Below, one piece after another: positions 1 to 8,872 of a stretch of 64,000 bases of DNA. Positions within the stretch are counted from its first letter, which is position 1. Each line of letters begins with the position of its first letter. Source of the stretch: JAGQWW01 sp041392845 (lineage in GTDB: Bacteria > Bacteroidota > Bacteroidia > Chitinophagales > Saprospiraceae). The stretch spans positions 1 to 64,000 of the forward strand of contig JAWKLG010000024.1 of NCBI GenBank assembly GCA_041392845.1. Direction: 5' to 3'. Under the pieces are notes generated by a model. That model was not told where the DNA came from. It was given only the letters and a program-made list of their open reading frames with translations, and did not search any database. The translations under genes were made by a program, and so were the position numbers.

Positions 1-253
1 GAGCCATGGCTAACTTCTCATCAAAGCCGTTTCCTCTGAAGATGATGCTTTTCCATTTTTTAAATAATATGGATTCAAACGGCCCTTCGCCTTTCTCCCA
101 AAAACACCAGGTACGATCGTTTTGATTTTTTGGTCCTTTGTCGAGCAATAAGACCTTTTTATGGTTCAAGTCCGGGTGCAAAGATAACTGCCAGGCAAGC
201 CCAAGTCCAGCGCCGCCCATACCGGCAATGATGTAGTCATACTGCTTCTGCAT
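1..253 (-). CDS. crtY: Lycopene cyclase family protein (N-terminal fragment)
   Basis: The gene runs off the left edge; only the first 84 codons are present, starting at an ATG at 253. The N-terminus reads as an FAD-binding Rossmann start (DYIIAGMGGAGLGLAWQL) followed by a second strand ending in LLLDKG and then NDRTWCFWE. That combination is typical of CrtY/CrtL-type lycopene cyclases, which cyclise lycopene ends to beta-ionone rings in carotenoid synthesis. It is divergent from the aldo/keto reductase at 402. A different FAD-dependent oxidoreductase cannot be excluded from so short a fragment, but the RTWCFWE motif makes the cyclase the best call. Confidence 0.8.
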   Translation of the reverse strand, partial: MQKQYDYIIAGMGGAGLGLAWQLSLHPDLNHKKVLLLDKGPKNQNDRTWCFWEKGEGPFESILFKKWKSIIFRGNGFDEKLAMA

Positions 254-401
254 AGATTAATTTGGGTTTCAACAAAACCCTTTGCCTTTGGTTCATACTT
301 TTGACCTCGATTTAGCAAGACTATTTTGAAAAAAAATTTCTTTCTATCTTCCAGCCAAAGTATCATTGCAAAGAAAAGAATTCATTCTAAAAAACTTGTC
401 C

Positions 402-1385
402 ATGGAATACAGAAGACTTGGAAAATCCGGATTACAGATAAGTGCACTCTCTTTGGGTAGCTGGTTGACTTTTGGAAAACAGATTTCAGACGATGTTGCA
501 GAAAACCTGATGGCCATCGCCTACGAACATGGAGTCAATTTCTTCGACAATGCCGAAGGATATGCACATGGTAAATCTGAAATTGTGATGGGCAAGATTT
601 TAAAAAAGATGAACTGGTCCAGAAGCAGTTTTTTGGTAAGTAGCAAGGTCTATTTTGGTTACGAAACCGGCAAACCAAATTCAATTGGACTCAGCAGAAA
701 ACATGTAATTGAAGGCTGTGATGCAGCTTTACAACGATTGCAGGTTGATTATCTGGACCTTTATTATTGCCATCGCCCGGATAAAAATACTCCAATTGAG
801 GAAACAGTCCTTGCGATGAACACCCTGCTTCAACAAGGAAAAATTCTGTACTGGGGAACCTCAGAATGGTCAGCGCAGGAAATCATGGAAGCACACATGG
901 TGGCGAAAGAATACCGCCTAATCGGCCCAACCATGGAGCAACCTGAATACAATATGTTCAACAGAAGAAAGGTTGAGGTTGAATTCAGCCAGATATATAA
1001 AACAGTGGGATTGGGAACCACCATTTGGTCACCACTTGCCTCCGGAGTTTTGACTGACAAATACCTGAATAAATTTCCGGAAGGAACTCGAATGAGTCTG
1101 GAAGGATTGGATTGGCTCAAAGAAAGATCTTTGACTGAAGAACGTCTGCACAAAGTTCGCCAACTCAAAAAACTGTCTGAAGAATTAGGAACTTCACTAC
1201 CAAAGTTTGCAGTTGCCTGGTGTCTGAAAAATCCAAATGTAAGCTCAGTAATCCTGGGCGCATCCAAAGCTCCCCAACTGGAAGAAACCTTAACTTCCCT
1301 GGATGTCCTGCCTCTGATTACTTCCGAAATAGAGAAAAAAGTGGAAGAAATTTTGGGGAATAAGCCGAAGATGCCGGCTTTTTAG
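402..1385 (+). CDS. Aldo/keto reductase, Kv-beta (KCNAB)-like
   Basis: A 327-residue NADPH-dependent oxidoreductase. The frame extends to a TTG at 366, but the ATG at 402 opens the family N-terminus (MEYRRLGKSGLQISALSLGS) and is preferred. The catalytic tetrad is visible: Asp in FFDNAEGY, Tyr in the same segment, Lys in VSSKVYFG and His in YYCHRPD. The C-terminal cofactor segment SSVILGASKAPQLEE also fits. The closest subfamily by these motifs is the KCNAB/YghZ type, which reduces aldehydes and ketones. The substrate is not evident. It converges on the S9 peptidase across a hairpin-bearing gap. Confidence 0.93.
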   Translation: MEYRRLGKSGLQISALSLGSWLTFGKQISDDVAENLMAIAYEHGVNFFDNAEGYAHGKSEIVMGKILKKMNWSRSSFLVSSKVYFGYETGKPNSIGLSRKHVIEGCDAALQRLQVDYLDLYYCHRPDKNTPIEETVLAMNTLLQQGKILYWGTSEWSAQEIMEAHMVAKEYRLIGPTMEQPEYNMFNRRKVEVEFSQIYKTVGLGTTIWSPLASGVLTDKYLNKFPEGTRMSLEGLDWLKERSLTEERLHKVRQLKKLSEELGTSLPKFAVAWCLKNPNVSSVILGASKAPQLEETLTSLDVLPLITSEIEKKVEEILGNKPKMPAF

Positions 1386-1391
1386 GCGGTA

Positions 1392-1454
1392 TACGGTTTG
1401 CGGAATGCGGGAAACGGGAAAACCGTTCACCGCATTCCGCAAATCGCAAACCGC
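1392..1454. terminator. Inverted repeat between convergent genes
   Basis: The left arm GGTTTGCGGAATGCGG (1395-1410) pairs with CCGCATTCCGCAAATC (1430-1445) with about two mismatches. The 72-bp gap separates two genes that converge (stops at 1385 and 1458). A bidirectional terminator or mRNA 3'-stabilising hairpin is inferred. There is no long T-tract. The unit GCGGTTTGCGG recurs at 13452 and 23211. Confidence 0.5.
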
Positions 1455-1457
1455 TTT

Positions 1458-3629
1458 CTAATCCGCTTTCCCTGCCAAATCCAACAACCACGCATATTCC
1501 ATGGCAGTTTCTTTGTAGCGTTCGAAACGACCGGATGCACCGGAGTGACCGGTGTCCATATTACAATACATTACCAATGGATTTTTATCGGTCTTCATGT
1601 CACGCAATTTGGCGACCCATTTTGCAGGCTCCCAGTATTGAACTTGTGAGTCGTGTAAACCGGTTGTAACCATCATCGCAGGATATTCCTTGGCTTCTAC
1701 ATTATCGTAGGGTGAATAAGATTTGATATAATCGTAATAGGTTTTATCCTTTGGATTTCCCCATTCATCAAATTCTCCGGTGGTAAGTGGAATGCTTTCA
1801 TCCAACATGGTAGTCACAACATCCACAAATGGCACAGCAGCGATGATTCCTTTCCACATCTTTGGTTCCATATTGACAACTGCACCCATCAAAAGACCAC
1901 CTGCACTACCTCCCATTCCATACAACTCGTCAGCAGCTCCATATTTTTCTGCAACGAGGTATTTTCCACAATCAATAAAATCAGTGAAGGTATTTTTCTT
2001 GTTCAGCAATTTTCCATCTTCATACCATTGCCTTCCCAATTCTTCACCGCCGCGAATGTGAGCAATGGCGTACACAAATCCTCTATCCAGCAAACTCAAC
2101 CTTACACTGCTGAAATAAGGATCCATACTAGCGCCATAAGAACCATAACCGTACAATAAAAGTGGACTGGAACCGTCTTTTTTAAACAGGTCCTTTCGGT
2201 AAACAAGACTAACCGGAACTTTAACTCCGTCTCTCGCCTTCACATACAATCGTTCACTTTGGTAATTATTTTTATCAAAATCACCAATTACTTCCTGCTC
2301 CTTCAATACTTTTAAATCATGCGTTTCCATATCGTATTCCAACACAGAAACCGGAGTAGTCATGGATGTATACCCGATGCGAACTTTTTTGGTATCTGCT
2401 TCACGATTTGTGGCAGCACTGGCTACATAAGCTTCTTCGCCAAAGTCGACATAATGGTCGTCTGATCCATCCCAACCTCTGATTCTCATTTTTAAAATAC
2501 CATCTATCCTTTCAGAAAGCACCAGGTAATTATTGAAGAAATCCATGCCTTCAAACAAGACAGAATCGCGATGTGGAATCAACTCTTGCCAGTCATTTTT
2601 GCTGGTTGCATTTTCGCCACATTCCATCAGGCGGAAATTCTTAGCATCAAAATTGGTGCGGATGTAAAATTTATCATTGAAATGTTCTACCGCGTATTCC
2701 AAATCCCTTTCGCGTGGTTGAAAAACTTTGTAGGGAGCGTCTGGTTGGTCAGCAGAAATGACCTTGTATTCTGTTGAAACTGTTTGGTAAGAACCTATGA
2801 AAATGTATTTTTTAGAACGGCTGTTGTAAACATAGGTCACAAAAGTCGGATCAGATTCGTGCCAAACCAATTGATCAGCAGCACCTGCCTGATTGAATTT
2901 CCTTTTGTAAATTTTATCAGGGCGCAGGGTTTCATCCTTTCTGGTAAAAAAGAAAGTATTATTGTCATTGGCCCAAACTGTACTTCCGGTTGTATTCTCG
3001 ATTTTCTGCTCGGAAATCTCGCCGGTTTCCAGATTTTTAAATCGTATGGTATAAATCCTTCTACTCAAAGTATCCTCTCCAAAGGCAAGAATTTTATTAT
3101 CAGGACTTACGCTTAGCCCTCCAACATTGTAGAAAGAATATGGCTTCGCCAATTCATTGACATCGAGCATAATTTGCTCTGCTGCATCCATGTTGCCTTC
3201 TTTTCTACAATAAATCGGATACTCCTTGCCTTTTTCATATCGGGTATAATACCAGTATCCATTGTCCAGGTAAGGCACAGACTCATCGTCTTGTTTTATT
3301 CTGGCAACGATCTCATCGAACAAAGTTGTTTTAAAACTGTCCAAATGAGACATGACAGTGTCCAGGTATTTGTTTTCAGCATTGAGGTAAGCAATGACAT
3401 CCGGGTTCTCACGGTCATTTAACCAATAATAATTATCAATTCTGGTATCACCGTGGATGGATAATTCTTTTGGCTTTTTTTCACAAGTCGGTTGGACTAT
3501 GTCCATTTTTGAATACATTAGCGACTCCGCAGGAGCATCTTTCATGCCTGGTTCATTTTTACATTTTAAAAATATGAGCGCAAAGAAAACCAGTAAAATG
3601 GAATTCAAAAAAACTCGGTTCAATTTCAT
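1458..3629 (-). CDS. S9 family prolyl oligopeptidase / oligopeptidase B
   Basis: A 723-residue serine peptidase. It has a hydrophobic N-terminal segment ending in a lipobox-like FLKC, so it is probably exported; Lys at -1 makes lipidation uncertain. An N-terminal beta-propeller of roughly 400 residues is followed by an alpha/beta-hydrolase domain. The nucleophile is in GGSAGGLLMG (Ser about 575), Asp is in LHDSQVQYW (about 660) and His is in TGHSGASGR (about 694). Members cleave short peptides after Pro or basic residues. The propeller and WEPAKWVAKLR region resemble oligopeptidase B more than prolyl endopeptidase. The length is normal for the family. Confidence 0.93.
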   Translation of the reverse strand: MKLNRVFLNSILLVFFALIFLKCKNEPGMKDAPAESLMYSKMDIVQPTCEKKPKELSIHGDTRIDNYYWLNDRENPDVIAYLNAENKYLDTVMSHLDSFKTTLFDEIVARIKQDDESVPYLDNGYWYYTRYEKGKEYPIYCRKEGNMDAAEQIMLDVNELAKPYSFYNVGGLSVSPDNKILAFGEDTLSRRIYTIRFKNLETGEISEQKIENTTGSTVWANDNNTFFFTRKDETLRPDKIYKRKFNQAGAADQLVWHESDPTFVTYVYNSRSKKYIFIGSYQTVSTEYKVISADQPDAPYKVFQPRERDLEYAVEHFNDKFYIRTNFDAKNFRLMECGENATSKNDWQELIPHRDSVLFEGMDFFNNYLVLSERIDGILKMRIRGWDGSDDHYVDFGEEAYVASAATNREADTKKVRIGYTSMTTPVSVLEYDMETHDLKVLKEQEVIGDFDKNNYQSERLYVKARDGVKVPVSLVYRKDLFKKDGSSPLLLYGYGSYGASMDPYFSSVRLSLLDRGFVYAIAHIRGGEELGRQWYEDGKLLNKKNTFTDFIDCGKYLVAEKYGAADELYGMGGSAGGLLMGAVVNMEPKMWKGIIAAVPFVDVVTTMLDESIPLTTGEFDEWGNPKDKTYYDYIKSYSPYDNVEAKEYPAMMVTTGLHDSQVQYWEPAKWVAKLRDMKTDKNPLVMYCNMDTGHSGASGRFERYKETAMEYAWLLDLAGKAD

Positions 3630-3672
3630 GGCGTGTTAGGTTAAAGGTTTGTGGGATAAATCACAAATAAAC

Positions 3673-5124
3673 ATGAAATATAACCTTTTCTTTAAGGATT
3701 GTTTTCATGAAAAGAATTTCTTTGCACCTGCTTTATTTCAATACCCACTTTTTTTTAGAAAACTAAGTGATTTGTTTAATCTGAAAACCTCATACAAGGC
3801 CATATTAAACATCTCATTTCCCATCATGTTGGGAAGTGCAGCACAAAATGTTATTGCACTTATCGACAGTGTCTTCCTTTACCACCTGAGTGAATTGGAT
3901 TTTGCCGCCATTGGTTTTGTTGGCGTTTTTTATCTCACGGTGGCTGCCATCGGATACGGATTTTCAAAAGGAGGACAAATTATCATTGCAAGGAGATTGG
4001 GAGAAGGTAATACCAGTGAAGTAGGCAAAGCCTTCCGGGTAATGCTCTCCTTTGAATTGGCGCTTGCGACCATTTTATTCCTATTCATGCAATATGGCAC
4101 TCCCTGGTTTTTTGGATTGTTGGTAGATTCACCACATGTGCTGGAAAAAAGCCTGGAATACCTTGAATATCGCTCCTGGGGGGTATTTTTTGCCTATGCT
4201 GGAGTTTCCATCATCGCATTGTATACCGGAATTGCCCAAACCAGATTCATTATTTGGGACACCATTTTTATGGCGCTGGTCAATGGAATATTATGTTACT
4301 CTTTGATATTTGGTCATTGGGGGATGCCTGCCATGGGTATCGCCGGAGCGGGATTGTCTTCTACTATTGCTGAAATTGCTGCCTTAGTGGTTTTCATCAT
4401 TTATATGATGTTTGATAAAAAAATAAGGCAATTTACACTCGTTCGTTTTCAGTCTTTCAGTTGGGATATGCTTAGATTGCAATATCAGGTTTCTACACCC
4501 ATCATCGCACAAATGGTAGTTGGTTTGGGAAGTTGGTTTCTATTTTTCAGTATAGTAGAAAACCTTGGAGAAAGAGAATTGGCCATCACCAATTTGGTCA
4601 GAATGGTTTACCTGGTGCTCTGTATTCCAACCTGGGGATATGCATCCGGAGTAAACACCATGGTGAGTGGATTCATAGGGATGAGAAAAAGACAGGCCGT
4701 AATTCCCATTACCTGGAAAACCGCCAAAGCTTCCTGGCTGTCTACCATGGTTATCGCCATACCCATTTTATTATTTCCAACATTTTTTCTTTATCCGCTT
4801 TTGGGAAAAACGGATATGTCACTCATCACTGATGCGCAACCCATTTTCTACGTTTTGTTTGGCATCCTGACTGCCTTCTCAATCGGAGCCGTATTTTTCA
4901 ATGGCCTTGCAGGAACAGGCGCTACCCTCTTTGGACTTAAATTGCAGGGCATTGCAGTAGTATTTTACATCATCTACGTTTACCTCATCATCGAAACTTT
5001 CGAAATGGGTCTTGCCTGGGCCTGGGCTGCCGAAATCTTTTACTGGATCTTCCTTTTAGCCATCTCCATCTGGTACCTCCGTTCAGGAAAATGGCACTGG
5101 TTGAAAATTTGGAAGAAAGCATGA
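3673..5124 (+). CDS. MATE family efflux transporter
   Basis: A 483-residue polytopic membrane protein, with about 12 hydrophobic segments in two related halves. The first half begins ISFPIMLGSAAQNVIALIDS, typical of NorM/DinF-type multidrug and toxin exporters, which use H+ or Na+ antiport. The frame is open to a TTG at 3649, but the ATG at 3673 gives a more usual start. The N-terminal cytoplasmic tail of about 45 residues is somewhat long. It is divergent from the S9 peptidase. The substrate cannot be predicted. Confidence 0.9.
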   Translation: MKYNLFFKDCFHEKNFFAPALFQYPLFFRKLSDLFNLKTSYKAILNISFPIMLGSAAQNVIALIDSVFLYHLSELDFAAIGFVGVFYLTVAAIGYGFSKGGQIIIARRLGEGNTSEVGKAFRVMLSFELALATILFLFMQYGTPWFFGLLVDSPHVLEKSLEYLEYRSWGVFFAYAGVSIIALYTGIAQTRFIIWDTIFMALVNGILCYSLIFGHWGMPAMGIAGAGLSSTIAEIAALVVFIIYMMFDKKIRQFTLVRFQSFSWDMLRLQYQVSTPIIAQMVVGLGSWFLFFSIVENLGERELAITNLVRMVYLVLCIPTWGYASGVNTMVSGFIGMRKRQAVIPITWKTAKASWLSTMVIAIPILLFPTFFLYPLLGKTDMSLITDAQPIFYVLFGILTAFSIGAVFFNGLAGTGATLFGLKLQGIAVVFYIIYVYLIIETFEMGLAWAWAAEIFYWIFLLAISIWYLRSGKWHWLKIWKKA

Positions 5125-5284
5125 TTGGCTGTTGGCTGGCTTTTGGCTGTTGGCCGTTGGCCTTTGGCGAAATCAAACGCTGGTACAAGTTTTCAAACTT
5201 GTAACCAGATTACATGCAGGTCTTTAGACCAGTAAGATTCCTTGGATCAAGTTAAGGATAACGAATTTTGTTACCCCGAACCAC
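5125..5284. repeat. Dispersed hairpin element, copy A, with GGCTGTTGGC array
   Basis: Directly after the MATE stop is a degenerate array of GGCTGTTGGC-like units (about 5127-5168). It is followed by hairpin 1, ACAAGTTTTCAAACTTGT (5185-5202, 8-bp stem), then TACATGCAGG, then hairpin 2, GGTCTTTAGACC (5219-5230), and AGTAAGATTCC. The same order of parts occurs in reverse complement at about 35738-35860. No coding potential was seen. Confidence 0.75.
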
Positions 5285-5332
5285 CAATAGCATGGTAGGT
5301 CAAGGGCATGCCCTTGACCTACCATGCTATTG
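5285..5332. repeat. Perfect 48-bp palindrome
   Basis: Positions 5285-5332 read identically on both strands. The half-site begins CAATAGCATGGTAGGTCAAG and the centre is GGGCATGCCC. It could form a 22-24 bp stem in RNA or a cruciform in DNA. It lies in the gap between the MATE gene and the TonB receptor. A terminator role is possible but there is no T-tract. Confidence 0.85.
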
Positions 5333-5390
5333 ATTATCAAAGAGTTAAATAGAAAATACAATTTCAAATAGAAAAAATCAACTACGATCC

Positions 5391-5464
5391 ATCGAGCCAC
5401 GAGCCACGAGCAATCGAGCTCCGAGTCACGAGCAAACGAGCCACGAGCTACGAGCCACGAGCAC
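5391..5464. repeat. Short-unit tandem array (GAGCCACGAGC type)
   Basis: About 75 bp built from degenerate repeats of CGAGCCACGAG and related units. It is one of at least six such arrays in the window (also about 15251, 19982, 55362, 55745, 61113). All are intergenic. With the preceding palindrome and element A it fills the 446-bp gap 5125-5570, where I see no gene. Confidence 0.75.
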
Positions 5465-5506
5465 CGTTAAAAAATTTTCAAAACAATTTTTAGGTGCCTT
5501 TAAGTT

Positions 5507-5514
5507 TACCTTTG
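5507..5514 (+). promoter_or_regulatory. Bacteroidota -7 box TACCTTTG
   Basis: Matches the Bacteroidota TAnnTTTG -7 consensus and lies 57 bp before the TonB receptor start. A clear -33 TTTG is not present, so this is a moderate prediction. Confidence 0.5.
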
Positions 5515-5570
5515 TCTTTCAATTATCCGGGCGATTCCGGAGGAATTGTTAATCACTTAAACCTTATTAG

Positions 5571-7953
5571 ATGAGTATTTCTTTTAGAGCGATTTTACTT
5601 GCCCTTTTGATGCTCTTTATTCACCAGGCTTATGGCCAGCAAAAATTTACCATTAGCGGTTACATTGAAGATGCTGAGAGTGGAGAGAAACTAATCGCAG
5701 CCAATCTTTATGAAGCCAATAGTGAGAGTGGCACCGTTTCCAACACGTATGGCTTTTACAGTATCACCTTGCCAAAAGACTCCGTGGAGTTGGTATTTTT
5801 CCTACATTGGTTTGCAGCCTTATTCAGTCAAATTATTTTTAAATAAAAATATTGATCTGAATATCAAGCTGAACTCTGCCCTTAACCTTGAAGAAGTTGT
5901 AGTCACAGCCGAAGCCAACAAAGGAAGAATTGAAGAGGAAACTCAGATGAGTCAAATCGACCTTCCGGTTGAACAGATCAAGAAAGTTCCAATGCTTTTT
6001 GGTGAAACCGACGTTTTAAAAACCATTCAGCTTCTGCCTGGTGTACAATCTGGTGGTGAAGGACAAAATGGTTTGTATGTTCGAGGAGGTAGTCCGGATC
6101 AAAACCTGATTCTTTTGGATGGAGTACCGGTGTACAATGTGTCGCATGTTCTTGGTATTTTCTCAGTCTTTAATGCCGATGCCATCAAGACAGTAACCCT
6201 GACAAAAGGTGGATTCCCGGCAAGATATGGAGGTCGACTTTCTTCTGTTATTGAAATCAATATGAAGGAAGGAAATATGCAAGAGTTTCATGGTGAAGGA
6301 TCTATTGGGACCATTACCTCGAAGCTTACATTGGAAGGTCCGATCTGGAAAGATAAAACCTCCTTTTTGGTTTCAGGAAGAAGGACTTATGTAGACCTTT
6401 TTATGGCACCTATCATTTCTGCTTCCAATAGAAATAGTAGCGAAGATGTGGATTTAGATCTTTATTTCTACGATCTGAATGCAAAAGTGAACCACAAATT
6501 CAACGACAAACATCGTTTGTTTTTGAGTGGCTATTTTGGAAATGATGTCTTTGGAACTAAAATCGAAGACAACTTTGATAATAGCTCTTTCGGAGGTGGA
6601 ATCAAATGGGGAAACATCATTTCAGCAGCACGATGGAATTATAAAATCAATCCTAAGTTGTTTAAAAACACCACCTTTACCTACAGCCGATACAACATTG
6701 ACATCTTCACAGAATTTGCTGAAAAAATTCAGGGTTCAGAAAGTAAATTCCAGGCGAAATACTTCTCCGGGATCGAAGACCTTGGATTTAGAACCGATTT
6801 TGATTACCTGCCCAATCCTAATCATTACATAAGATTTGGCGGTTCAGCTACTTACCATACTTACAAACCAGGAGCATTGGCTTTGGAGTTTTCTGATCAG
6901 GATTTCAACCTTGACACCCTCGTGGGTTCTCAAAATGATTATTCAACTGAATATTCTTTGTATGTAGAAGATGATTTGAAATGGGGTGATTTGAAAGCCA
7001 ATATTGGACTTCATGCTTCAGCATTTGCAGTGGATGATGAATTTTATACTTCCTTGCAGCCAAGAATAGGTTTGAATTACAAATTGCCAAATGACTTGGC
7101 ATTGAAAGCCTCCTTTTCTACGATGACCCAATTCATCAATCTGCTTACAAGTGAGGCACTGAGTTTGCCAACCGACCTCTGGGTGCCGAGTACCAACAAA
7201 ATCAAGCCACAACAATCATGGCAGGTAGCAGTCGGTGCAGCTAAGACACTTTGGGATGAGTTTGAGCTCTCAGTCGAGGCTTATTATAAAGAAATGGACA
7301 ACGTAATTTCCTTTAAAGAAGGAGCCAGCTTCCTCTTTGGATTGGATAATGAATGGCAAGAAAAAGTAACGCAGGGGAAAGGAGACAGCTACGGACTGGA
7401 AGTATTTTTCCAAAAGAAAAAAGGAAGAGCAACCGGTTGGATTGGATATACCCTTTCATGGAACAACAGACAGTTTGATGATATCAATGGAGGAAAAAAA
7501 TATCCTTTCCGATACGATCGCAGACATGACATTTCTTTGGTCTTGTCTTACGAATTGACCAAAAAAATCAGCATCAACGGTGCCTGGATTTATGGAACCG
7601 GAAATGCCGTTACCCTTCCCGTTTACCGTTACAATGTAAGAGAGCCGGGTGATTACAATTGGTGGAACCAGGACATTGAAGTAGAAAGTCAGGGAAGTAA
7701 AAATGCCTTCCGTATGTCCAATTACCATCGTTTGGATTTGAGTGTGGAGTTTCTAAAAAAGAAACCAAAATGGGAAAGAAAGTGGGTGATCAGTATTTAC
7801 AACACCTACAATCACAATAATCCTTACTTCATTTATCCTTCAACCAGCAATACCTACGATCAAAACGGCAACCTGGTTGAAAGTAAAAGAAGTTTCAAAG
7901 AGGTAAGCATTTTACCTATCATTCCATCTGTTTCTTACCAATTCAAATTTTAA
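5571..7953 (+). CDS. TonB-dependent receptor (apparent single-base frameshift)
   Basis: An outer-membrane gated-barrel receptor of about 793 residues once one base is corrected. The parts in order are: signal peptide (residues 1-22, ending AYGQ), CarboxypepD-regulatory-like domain (GYIEDAESGEKLIAANLYE), plug domain (NLEEVVVTAEANK to about 200, including GLYVRGGSPDQNLILLDGVP) and C-terminal barrel ending in Phe. The first part (5571-5795) is in one frame and the rest in another. Reading the T5 run at 5796-5800 as T4 restores VELVFSYIGLQPYSV, the expected end of the regulatory domain. The stop is 4 bp from a DUF4249 lipoprotein, a standard pairing. The substrate is unknown. Either a consensus error or a real inactivation is possible. 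Confidence 0.85.
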
Positions 7954-7957
7954 GAAA

Positions 7958-8872
7958 ATGAATATTTTAAAAAATATAGCATTCGGTTTTTCTTTGGCCA
8001 TTGGCCTTGTTTCTTGCGGAGAAGATTTCTTTGAATCAACCGTTGAAATTGACATTCCGGAACATGAACCGGGTCTGGCAGTTTCTGCAATCCTGACCAA
8101 ACAGGATACAGCAAACAGTGTATACATTTCAAAAAGCCTGGGCATTTTGAGTCCGGACCAATACGAAGTTATTTCAGATGCAACTGTACTATTGGATGCT
8201 GACCATAACAATCCTGTAAGCTTCATTTATGATGCTAACGAAGAAGAATATTATGCAAACCAGATGGCAGGTTTCTTAGAAGCAGGACCAGAATATTCCA
8301 TGATTGTAGAACATCCGGTTTATGGTCGTGCTGTTGCAAAAGGCACTTTGCCCAATGCGGCTAAAATCCTAAGTCTGACCTATGAGCCCAATGGAACAAT
8401 TGATGAGGATGGTTTTGAGGCAGATGAGATTACCGTAGAGATTGAAGATCCCGCCGGAGAGGCTAATTATTATTATTTCCAGGCCATTAAGCGCATTCGA
8501 TTTTTTAATGGAATAGATACGTCCTACATCACCGAACCTCTATATGGTTTAGCATCAAGGGATCCTTTGGTACAAAGAGGATACAATTCCGGAGATTATG
8601 AAGGAATGCCGATGATTTCTGACAACACTTTCCAGGGTAGAAGCTACACCTTAAGATTGTTCACTTATGACGAGGTTAACCCCGGAGATGAGATAATTTT
8701 CCAGTGTTTTTCTGTCAATAAAGACAGGTTTGATTACCTGGCAAGTTTACAGGCTTATTATATCAATCAAGACAATCCATTTTCAGAACCGGTGAATGTC
8801 ATTTCAAATTTTGAGGGAGGCGTTGGGATTTTTGCTTTGCAAAATTTGACGGAGATGGTTGTCAAACTTTGA
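7958..8872 (+). CDS. DUF4249 domain-containing lipoprotein
   Basis: A 304-residue surface or periplasmic lipoprotein: the signal segment ends in the lipobox LVSC (Cys about 20). The body matches the DUF4249 pattern (beta-rich, with LAVSAILTKQDTANSVYISKS near the N-terminus and conserved SDATVLLD). DUF4249 proteins sit next to TonB receptors in Bacteroidota and are presumed accessory, SusD-like partners in uptake. This gene starts 4 bp after the receptor stop, so they are co-transcribed. The 3' end overlaps the convergent AAA+ gene by 11 bp. Confidence 0.88.
   Translation: MNILKNIAFGFSLAIGLVSCGEDFFESTVEIDIPEHEPGLAVSAILTKQDTANSVYISKSLGILSPDQYEVISDATVLLDADHNNPVSFIYDANEEEYYANQMAGFLEAGPEYSMIVEHPVYGRAVAKGTLPNAAKILSLTYEPNGTIDEDGFEADEITVEIEDPAGEANYYYFQAIKRIRFFNGIDTSYITEPLYGLASRDPLVQRGYNSGDYEGMPMISDNTFQGRSYTLRLFTYDEVNPGDEIIFQCFSVNKDRFDYLASLQAYYINQDNPFSEPVNVISNFEGGVGIFALQNLTEMVVKL

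Noticed and set aside
166..366. Minus-strand frame of 66 codons near the left edge
   Set aside because: It lies in another frame across the lycopene cyclase start and its upstream region; the cyclase frame has clear family motifs.
5285..5332. Insertion-sequence terminal repeat
   Set aside because: No transposase gene or fragment lies nearby and no second terminal copy or target duplication is visible.
5391..5464. Possible CRISPR array
   Set aside because: Units are 8-12 bp, degenerate and contiguous, with no spacers of constant length and no cas genes in the window.
5796..5800. Phase variation of the TonB receptor by a T-tract
   Set aside because: Five T residues is too short for efficient slipped-strand switching, and similar slips occur in housekeeping genes, so error is more likely.
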